Source: an uncultured Collinsella sp.
GTDB taxonomy: Bacteria; Actinomycetota; Coriobacteriia; Coriobacteriales; Coriobacteriaceae
Assembly: GCA_900549535.1 (NCBI GenBank)
Contig: UROR01000098.1
Location: forward strand, 1 to 7,723
DNA: 7,723 nucleotides
Direction: 5' to 3'
Positions 1-5,042 of the stretch are shown here, in pieces. The notes below the pieces were generated by a model that was given only the letters and a program-made list of their open reading frames with translations, was not told the DNA's origin and did no database searches. How positions within the stretch are numbered: the first letter of the stretch is position 1; each line of letters opens with the position of its first letter. The position numbers were made by a program, and so were the translations under genes.

Positions 1-19
1 CTACGACCAAGGAGTGTCC

Positions 20-610
20 ATGGCCGATTCAATTAACTACCAGCTTGCCAAGTTCGTCGCCAGCTACGGCAAGGTTTCGCAGATTCCCGAGTCAACCTGT
101 CCCGAGGTGAGCTTCGTCGGCCGCTCCAACGTGGGCAAGTCCTCCATCATGAACAAACTCTTTGGCCGCAAGAACCTGGTCAAGGTTTCGAGCACGCCGG
201 GCAAGACGAGCAACATCAACTTTTTTGAGGCCGACGACGTGCATTTTGTGGACCTGCCGGGCTACGGTTTCGCCCGTCGTTCCAAGGCCGAGCGCGACCG
301 CTGGGCTGAGCTTATCGGCGACTTCTTCGACTCAGAGCGCAGCTTTAACCTGGTTGTGTCGCTGGTGGACATTCGCCACGACCCCAGTAAACTCGACCAT
401 GACATGATCGACTACCTGCAGGGCAACGAGTTCAACTTTATCGTCTGCCTCACCAAAGCCGACAAGCTCAGCCGCACCCAACAGGCCCGCCAGGCAGCAG
501 CCATCAAAAAGCAGCTCAACGTCCCGGCTGAGAACGTAATCATCACAAGCTCCCAGACCGGCGTGGGCATCGGCGAACTCAAGCGCCGCATCGCCGAGGC
601 CTGCCTTTAG
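20..610 (+). CDS. engB: Ribosome-biogenesis GTP-binding protein EngB (YsxC/YihA)
   Basis: This 196-residue protein is a TRAFAC-class GTPase of the EngB/YsxC family, a cytosolic factor for assembly of the large ribosomal subunit. The full GTPase motif set is visible: G1/P-loop GRSNVGKS at residues 34-41, a TPGKTSNINFF switch I region at about 59-69, G3 DLPGYG at 78-83, G4 TKAD at 145-148, and a G5-like SSQTG at about 177-181. Length is normal for the family (about 195-210). The ATG at 20 is preferred because AAGGAG lies at 9-14 with a 5-nt spacer. An in-frame GTG at 14 overlaps that SD sequence and is unlikely to be used. No complete upstream gene is in the window, so operon membership cannot be judged. 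The next gene downstream is a compositionally different accessory module. The gene looks intact and the family call is secure. Confidence 0.97.
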   Translation: MADSINYQLAKFVASYGKVSQIPESTCPEVSFVGRSNVGKSSIMNKLFGRKNLVKVSSTPGKTSNINFFEADDVHFVDLPGYGFARRSKAERDRWAELIGDFFDSERSFNLVVSLVDIRHDPSKLDHDMIDYLQGNEFNFIVCLTKADKLSRTQQARQAAAIKKQLNVPAENVIITSSQTGVGIGELKRRIAEACL

Positions 611-642
611 TCAGGCCGCGGCCCCTCAAAAGCTCTTATCAA

Positions 643-687
643 TATCACCTCAGTGATAGTTATTGGTAAACTATCACTGAAGTGATA
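643..687. promoter_or_regulatory. Double palindromic operator upstream of the DUF3990/HTH module
   Basis: Two 16-bp palindromes of form TATCAC-N4-GTGATA occur at 643-658 (centre CTCA) and 672-687 (centre TGAA), 29 bp centre to centre. Together they form a larger inverted repeat: TATCACCTCAGTGATAGTT (643-661) against AACTATCACTGAAGTGATA (669-687), one mismatch in 19 bp, around a 7-bp AT-rich spacer. The right site ends 5 bp before the SD of the next gene. The layout suits cooperative binding of two dimers of an HTH regulator over its own promoter, and the obvious candidate is the XRE-domain protein at 1352-2050. The binding is inference. I cannot place -35 and -10 boxes with confidence in the AT-rich stretch. 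Confidence 0.8.
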
Positions 688-702
688 TTTTTGGAGGTCG
701 AT

Positions 703-1386
703 ATGGAGCTTTGGCACGGGTCGGACGTTGTTGTTGATCATCCATCGTTGGATAAATGCAGACAATTCAATGACTATGGGCGCGGGTTTTATTGCACACC
801 GCATGAGGAAATGGCAATGGAGTGGGCATGTCGAACCGAGTCTGATGGCATTGCCAATCGATATGAGCTTGATTTAGATGGCCTTTCGGTCTTGGATTTA
901 GAGTCTGGGGAGTTTTCAATCCTCAATTGGCTTGCGATTTTGGCCGACAACCGGGAGTTTAATGTCTCGACGCCGCTGGCACGCGAAGGACTTCGGTATT
1001 TGCTGGACAACTGCCTGATTGATATTTCTCCTTATGACGTCATTCGAGGCTATTGCGCTGACGATTCCTACTTTTCGTTTGCAAGACAGTTCGTTAACGG
1101 CATGATTTCGCTCAGGCAACTGCAGCGCATTATGTTTTTGGGGGATTTGGGCATTCAATATGCGCTTATGAGTGAGCGCGCGTTCTCGGCGATCAGGTTC
1201 CGCGATTGGAAGCAGGCCTCAGGAGCCGAGTTTTATCCCAAACGATTTGAGCGAGAACAGAACGCTCGACGAAAGTACCTGGATACGGTAAACGGATTTG
1301 ACTCTGATGGTGTCGACATTAGGGATTTGATGGCAGGGAGGGTTGATTTAAATGATCCAAGAGTTAACGGATTGTGGGCCGAGTAG
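703..1386 (+). CDS. DUF3990-family protein, putative ADP-ribosyltransferase-like toxin
   Basis: This 227-residue protein matches the DUF3990 pattern, a family regarded as related to ADP-ribosyltransferases. Visible hallmarks in order are LWHGSD at residues 3-8, NDYGRGFYCTP at 23-33, a conserved A..WA at about 38-42, a NWLAILADNR segment at 75-84, YDVIRGYCADDSYF at 111-124, and QYALMSERAF at 152-161. His5, Tyr30 and Glu158 are plausible members of an H-Y-E type catalytic set, but that assignment is my inference. There is no signal peptide or membrane segment, so it should act in the cytosol. The start at ATG 703 is chosen for GGAGG at 693-697 with a 5-nt spacer. An upstream GTG at 682 lies inside the operator. 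Codon use is visibly more AT-rich than in the flanking thr and lys genes, suggesting acquisition. It is paired with a downstream HTH gene, and a toxin role is inferred from this pairing. Confidence 0.8.
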   Translation: MELWHGSDVVVDHPSLDKCRQFNDYGRGFYCTPHEEMAMEWACRTESDGIANRYELDLDGLSVLDLESGEFSILNWLAILADNREFNVSTPLAREGLRYLLDNCLIDISPYDVIRGYCADDSYFSFARQFVNGMISLRQLQRIMFLGDLGIQYALMSERAFSAIRFRDWKQASGAEFYPKRFEREQNARRKYLDTVNGFDSDGVDIRDLMAGRVDLNDPRVNGLWAE

Positions 1387-2050
1387 GACATACCCCGTCT
1401 ATTACCTTGAGGACGCAATGAACAACCTCGGGGATTGCTTCGACTATGCCGTTAACGATTACGGAGCAGAAGGATCGGAAGTTGCTGAACTCTTTTGCCT
1501 GAGCGGGGTTGCTCGAGAGTTTGAGCGCGGCAATGCATGGGTAGTGTCGGGAAAATCGGGTGTTGAGCTGTTCGCGCTTATCGCCGAAAGGTCGGGCTAT
1601 CAAAACGGGCCTATACCGGACTGCACCTATCGATTTGAGAAGACGCCGGAATATTGGGCGGGCTGGATGCTGGCATACCTGCAGTGGCGCCTAGGAGAGT
1701 CTTTCGAAGATCTGCTGCATGTCGTTCCGTTTGACGCGCTGCGCAACCTGTACTACCCCTGGCATGAAGCCTCAGAGGAACGTGTGGCGAGTCTTGTTTG
1801 CGATATGGCGAAGAAAACACCTCGTCAAACCAAGCTAGCACTAGCAAGAAAGAGGCTTAAGAAAACCCAACAAGACTTGGCATACGAATCGGGCGTATCA
1901 CTCCGCTCAATCCAAATGTACGAACAGCGCCAACGAAACATCAACGAAGCCTCGGTAACAACCGTAAGAGCTATAGCAAAAGCCCTCCACTGCAATATCG
2001 AAGACCTCCTAGAACCAGTCTTCGAATACAAAGAAACCAGCGCAGCGTAA
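1352..2050 (+). CDS. XRE-type HTH protein with DUF3791-like N-terminus, putative antitoxin and autorepressor
   Basis: The 232-residue product has three recognisable parts. Residues ~24-80 (NNLGDCFDYAVNDYG, then SEVAELFCLSGVAREFE) have the helical spacing of small DUF3791-type partners of DUF3990; this similarity is judged by eye and is tentative. Residues ~98-140 carry a PEYWAGWMLAYLQW motif followed by SFEDLLHVVPFDALRNLYYPWHEA, a block I associate with regulators next to DUF3990 genes. Residues ~160-222 are an XRE/Cro HTH, with QQDLAYESGVSLRSIQMYEQ as the helix-turn-helix core and CNIEDLLEP at its end. The start is ambiguous. ATG 1352 has GGAGG at 1337-1341 and overlaps the upstream gene by 35 bp. 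ATG 1418 (210 aa) has GAGG at 1409-1412 with a 5-nt spacer. Translational coupling with the upstream gene is likely. A role as neutralising partner and repressor of the operator at 643-687 is inference. The 3' part uses CTA, AGA and AGG codons unlike the core genes. Confidence 0.82.
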   Translation: MIQELTDCGPSRTYPVYYLEDAMNNLGDCFDYAVNDYGAEGSEVAELFCLSGVAREFERGNAWVVSGKSGVELFALIAERSGYQNGPIPDCTYRFEKTPEYWAGWMLAYLQWRLGESFEDLLHVVPFDALRNLYYPWHEASEERVASLVCDMAKKTPRQTKLALARKRLKKTQQDLAYESGVSLRSIQMYEQRQRNINEASVTTVRAIAKALHCNIEDLLEPVFEYKETSAA

Positions 2051-2160
2051 ACCAAGCACGCAGCCGATGCCCGCCTCTAGGAAGTGCTCCAGCCTAGCAA
2101 GAGCCCCTATCAATAAAAAGCCAAACTATCGGCCCAGCGCCCCTTCAAAGCGTGGGTCCC

Positions 2161-2342
2161 TGTAGACATCCTCAGCAAGGTAGGCGCAGGGACGGTCGGG
2201 ATGTTCCCTCAAAATCATTCCGCAGCGCGAAGGCCCCTTGTCCGTCGCTCCGTAGGAGCAGGGCAAGGGGCCTTCATGCGCGAGGACGATTTTGAGGGAA
2301 CACCCCGACCGCCCCGGACAGGTAATGGGAAGGATGTCTACA
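2161..2342. repeat. 182-bp imperfect inverted repeat (long hairpin) covering the thrB stop codon
   Basis: Paired arms from outside in: TGTAGACATCCT at 2161-2172 with AGGATGTCTACA at 2331-2342 (12/12); CGGTCGGG plus TGTTCCCTCAAAATC at 2193-2216 with 2288-2311 (23/24); GAAGGCCCCTTG at 2229-2240 with CAAGGGGCCTTC at 2264-2275 (12/12). At the apex GCTCC-GTA-GGAGC (2247-2259) forms a further small stem. Unpaired stretches are nearly equal in size on both sides (20/19 and 12/12 nt), so the element is strikingly symmetric. It fills most of the space between the convergent HTH gene and thrB. The thrB stop codon at 2338-2340 lies inside the right arm. No U-tract follows any stem, so it is not a classical terminator. 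A dispersed palindromic or MITE-like repeat fits best, but copy number cannot be seen here. Confidence 0.85.
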
Positions 2343-3219
2343 GGTACTCGATTTGAGCGCCTTCCGTGTCGCACGTTAGAATATGCGTCTCACATTTGGG
2401 GAACTGCTCGCGCAGCTTGACCTGCAGGAACTTTGCCACGATGGTGTCGTCGGTTACAGCCATGAGGGTCGAGCCGGAGCCACTGATCCAGATGGTCTTG
2501 GCGCCGCCGTTAAGGCAGGTGTCGCGCACAGCGTTGTAGTCGGGAATCAGGCGGCGACGATAGGGCTCCTGAATGCGGTCGTCGTTAGCGGCGGCAATCA
2601 GGTCCAGGTCACCAGTCTCCAAACCGCGCGTCATGCCGGCGATGCGGCCCATCTGCCATACGGCGGTGGAGAGCGGAATCTCCTGCGGCACGACCTTGCG
2701 CGCCTCACTCGTGTGTACTTCGTAGGGCGGAATCACGGTAATAAAACGCAAGCGATCGCTCACCTCGTAGCGCAGGCACTGGGGGAGCGAATCGGTCGGC
2801 GTAAAGGAGCAGACGGCGCCGCCCAGGATAGCGGGGGCGACGTTATCGGGATGGCCCTCGACCTCGGTGGCAATGCGGACGAGCTCAGCGCGGTCGACGG
2901 TGTGGCCCGTCAGCGCGGCGGCCGCCATGATGCCAGCGACGACGCAGGTGGAGCTGGAACCCAGGCCGCGGGCGACGGGCACATCAGTTTGAATGTCGAT
3001 GGCAACGGGGAAAGCCGACTCGCCCCATGCGGCCAGTGCATCCACAAAGCTCACGTAGACCAGGTTATTCTCGTTTTGGAACTCCTCGGGGCAGCCCGTG
3101 ATGGTGAGCTTGTCGGCGCGCTCGAAGGTGAAGTGAGAGTAGAGGCTGACGGCCATGCCGAGGGTGTCGTAGCCGATGCCTAGGTTGGCGCTTGTTGCTG
3201 GGACGGTGATCTTGATCAT
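2338..3219 (-). CDS. thrB: Homoserine kinase (ThrB), GHMP kinase family
   Basis: ThrB phosphorylates homoserine with ATP to give O-phosphohomoserine, the substrate of threonine synthase. The 293-residue product shows the GHMP signature: an N-terminal VPATSANLGIGYDTLGMA segment at residues 6-23, the phosphate-binding loop PVARGLGSSST at 81-91, EGHPDNVAPAILGG at 121-134, and the C-terminal SGSGS glycine motif at 246-250. Length is normal for the family. The start ATG at 3219 is set by the start of the conserved domain and by AGGAGGA (complement of 3225-3231) with a 5-nt spacer. A longer reading from 3291 would run through the palindrome and is rejected. The gene lies downstream of thrC on the same strand, separated by a terminator and a 112-bp hairpin, so its expression may be uncoupled from thrC. 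Its last codons run into a second long hairpin. Family assignment is secure. Confidence 0.97.
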   Translation of the reverse strand: MIKITVPATSANLGIGYDTLGMAVSLYSHFTFERADKLTITGCPEEFQNENNLVYVSFVDALAAWGESAFPVAIDIQTDVPVARGLGSSSTCVVAGIMAAAALTGHTVDRAELVRIATEVEGHPDNVAPAILGGAVCSFTPTDSLPQCLRYEVSDRLRFITVIPPYEVHTSEARKVVPQEIPLSTAVWQMGRIAGMTRGLETGDLDLIAAANDDRIQEPYRRRLIPDYNAVRDTCLNGGAKTIWISGSGSTLMAVTDDTIVAKFLQVKLREQFPKCETHILTCDTEGAQIEYL

Positions 3220-3233
3220 GTGGGTCCTCCTGG

Positions 3234-3345
3234 GCGGGTCTGCCTGTTTAGTTCGCTGCTCGGGCAGTCCTGGCTCGCTCGGAAAGCACATTAAGTGCTT
3301 TCCGGCTCGTGCGGAACTCGCGACGAACTAAACAGGCAGACCCGC
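3234..3345. repeat. 112-bp inverted repeat immediately upstream of thrB
   Basis: The outer arms, 22 bp each at 3234-3255 and 3324-3345, are perfect inverted copies; their core is CTGCCTGTTTAGTTCG. At the centre GGAAAGCAC (3281-3289) and GTGCTTTCC (3295-3303) form a 9-bp stem with loop ATTAA. The intervening 20-25 nt pair only partly. In the thrB message this hairpin ends 2-3 nt before the AGGAGG ribosome-binding site. It shares no obvious sequence with the palindrome at 2161-2342. Possible roles are a mobile palindromic repeat, an mRNA-stabilising structure between thrC and thrB, or a translational control element. Confidence 0.87.
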
Positions 3346-3374
3346 GCGCATGCTCGTCATCATCCCGAAAGCTA

Positions 3375-3408
3375 AATAAAAAGAAGGTGCGCCGGCTTTC
3401 GCCGGCGC
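3375..3408 (-). terminator. Intrinsic terminator downstream of thrC
   Basis: On the minus strand GCGCCGGC-GAAA-GCCGGCGC (complement of 3389-3408) forms an 8-bp all-GC stem with a stable GAAA tetraloop. It is followed within three bases by the T-rich run TTCTTTTTATTT (complement of 3375-3386). It lies 12 nt past the thrC stop codon. This is a textbook rho-independent terminator and implies that thrB receives either read-through transcripts or its own promoter. Confidence 0.9.
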
Positions 3409-3420
3409 TTAATGAGGGAT

Positions 3421-4938
3421 CTAGTTGGTGCTCATTCGTTTTGCTGCAGACTCGACGTAGCTTGCCATCTCGTCGACGTCGCAGACGTCTTCGAAACGGA
3501 CGGGCTTGGATTCGAGTTCGGCGAGCTGGGCCGGGGCGACCGTGTTGGTGGCCTGCTCGAGCACGCGCATGGCCTCAAAGTCGTCCTCGGGAACGTCGAG
3601 GCCCAGGGCGTCGCAGCAGGCGCGCGGGAACTTGTAGGGGCTTGCGGTCGAAAGCAGCACGCGGGCCTTGGCACCCTCGGCGGGAGCGACCTGCTCAAAG
3701 ACGTGATAGCCGCAAGCAGTATGCGGATCGATCACGTAGCCGTTCGCATCCCAGCAGCTCTTGATGGCAGTGCGGACCTCGTCCTCGCTGGCCCAACCGC
3801 AGCCAAAGACGCTCTGAATCTTTGCGAGCAGGTCGGCAGGAACCTCGTAGCGACCAGTCTGCGCCAGCTGCTCCATAAGTCCGGCAACAAGCTCGCAGTC
3901 GCCATCGGACAGGAAGTACAGCATGCGCTCCAGATTGGAGCTAATAAGGATGTCCATCGACGGCGAGATGGTCGTGAAGAACGGGCGGTTACGGTCGTAA
4001 ACGCCGGTGGTCAGGAAGTCGGCCAATACGTTGTTCTTGTCGCTCGCCACGACGAGCTTGGCGACGGGCAGACCCATGCGCTTGGCGTAGTAGCCGGCCA
4101 AGATATCGCCAAAGTTGCCGGTCGGTACGCAGAACTCCACGGCGTCGCCGGCCTCGATGGTGCCGGCGCGCAGCAGCTGCGCATAGGCGGCAAAGTAGTA
4201 GACGACCTGCGGTACCAGGCGACCGACATTGATGGAGTTGGCGCTCGAAAGCACCGTGCCGGCGGCCTCCAGACGCTCGGCAAGCTCCTTATCGGCAAAG
4301 ATGCGCTTGACGGCGCTCTGAGCGTCGTCAAAGTTGCCGCGGATGCCGCAGACGGCGACGTTGTCGCCCTCCTGCGTGGACATCTGCAGGTTCTGGACGC
4401 GGCTGACCTTGCCCTCGGGATAAAAGACGGTGATGCCCGTGCCCGGAGCGTCGGCAAAACCGGCGAGCGCGGCCTTGCCCGTGTCGCCCGACGTGGCGGT
4501 GACGATCATGATGCGCTCAGCGCCGCCGTCCCTGGCGGAAGTGCGGGCCATCAGACGGGGGAGCATCTGCAGGGCGACGTCCTTAAAGGCGCTCGTGGGG
4601 CCGCCAAAGAGCTCCATCACATAGGTCTGAGGGGCGTCGGCGCCCGGCGCAGCGTCGAGTTTGACGAGTGGCGTAACCTCTTCACTCGCGAACGTGCCGC
4701 GGTATGCCTCGTCGACACACGCCGAAATTTCTTCGGCCGTGTAATCATTCAGTAACATTCCCAACACATCTTGAGCGATTTCAAAGTACGATTTATCTGC
4801 AAGCGAGCTGATATCGACCTGCTGGGTGCCGAGCTCGTCCGAGACAAACAAACCCCCGTCGGGAGCGATGCCGGTGCGGATTGCCACCTTACTTGAGCAC
4901 GATAAAGTGCGTCCTCGTGTACTATGATAAGTTCCCAT
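3421..4938 (-). CDS. thrC: Threonine synthase (ThrC), PLP-dependent
   Basis: ThrC converts O-phosphohomoserine to threonine, the last pathway step. The 505-residue product is the long threonine synthase type of PLP fold-type II enzymes. The N-terminus MGTYHSTRG leads into a typical APDGGLFV at residues 25-32. The PLP-binding lysine is K119 in FGGPTSAFKD (111-120). Also visible are TATSGDTGKAA (147-157), SSANSINVGRL (231-241), the cofactor phosphate loop PTGNFGD (272-278) and SPSMDILISSNLERM (325-339). ATG 4938 is chosen because GAGGAG (complement of 4948-4953) precedes it by 9 nt and the family N-terminus starts there. The open frame extends to 4983 but that extension shows no conservation. 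It is transcribed divergently from lysC and ends at a strong terminator before thrB. The gene is intact and the identification secure. Confidence 0.97.
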   Translation of the reverse strand: MGTYHSTRGRTLSCSSKVAIRTGIAPDGGLFVSDELGTQQVDISSLADKSYFEIAQDVLGMLLNDYTAEEISACVDEAYRGTFASEEVTPLVKLDAAPGADAPQTYVMELFGGPTSAFKDVALQMLPRLMARTSARDGGAERIMIVTATSGDTGKAALAGFADAPGTGITVFYPEGKVSRVQNLQMSTQEGDNVAVCGIRGNFDDAQSAVKRIFADKELAERLEAAGTVLSSANSINVGRLVPQVVYYFAAYAQLLRAGTIEAGDAVEFCVPTGNFGDILAGYYAKRMGLPVAKLVVASDKNNVLADFLTTGVYDRNRPFFTTISPSMDILISSNLERMLYFLSDGDCELVAGLMEQLAQTGRYEVPADLLAKIQSVFGCGWASEDEVRTAIKSCWDANGYVIDPHTACGYHVFEQVAPAEGAKARVLLSTASPYKFPRACCDALGLDVPEDDFEAMRVLEQATNTVAPAQLAELESKPVRFEDVCDVDEMASYVESAAKRMSTN

Positions 4939-5042
4939 ATAACACTGCTCCTCGGATGCCTTGGTCCCAATCGGTGAAACCATGGTATCAGAGCGCGCAA
5001 AATAGGTTCGCAGAGGCTTTTTAGAAAGGTAACCTCCAGCCC
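4939..5042. promoter_or_regulatory. Divergent intergenic region thrC/lysC
   Basis: These 104 bp separate the start codons of thrC (-) and lysC (+) and must hold the promoter of at least one of them. The SD of thrC lies at 4948-4953. The best SD for lysC is GAAAGG at 5024-5029, an unusually long 13 nt from the ATG. I see no convincing -35/-10 pair, no T-box consensus and no room for a lysine riboswitch. Control by threonine or lysine therefore cannot be read from the leader. Confidence 0.45.

Noticed and set aside
682..702. GTG start giving a 234-residue DUF3990 protein
   Set aside because: The GTG lies inside the operator palindrome, has no SD, and the ATG at 703 has GGAGG at ideal spacing and begins at the conserved domain.
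2161..2342. CRISPR-like or bidirectional terminator reading of the palindrome
   Set aside because: There are no regularly spaced direct repeats, and no T-tract follows any stem on either strand.
2126..2374. 82-codon open frame on the minus strand across the palindrome
   Set aside because: It has no SD, overlaps the thrB end in another frame, and most of it is inverted-repeat sequence. It is more likely a by-product of the repeat than a gene.
2383..3183. Long plus-strand open frame opposite thrB
   Set aside because: It is the antisense shadow of a secure GHMP kinase gene in high-GC DNA. Its product is low-complexity Gly/Ala/Val with no recognisable motif.
3412..4755. 447-codon plus-strand open frame opposite thrC
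   Set aside because: It lies entirely antisense to threonine synthase, has no SD at its start and has a composition typical of a reverse-frame shadow.
4939..5042. T-box or lysine riboswitch upstream of lysC or thrC
   Set aside because: The spacer is only 104 bp and no T-box consensus or multi-helix lysine riboswitch elements can be found.
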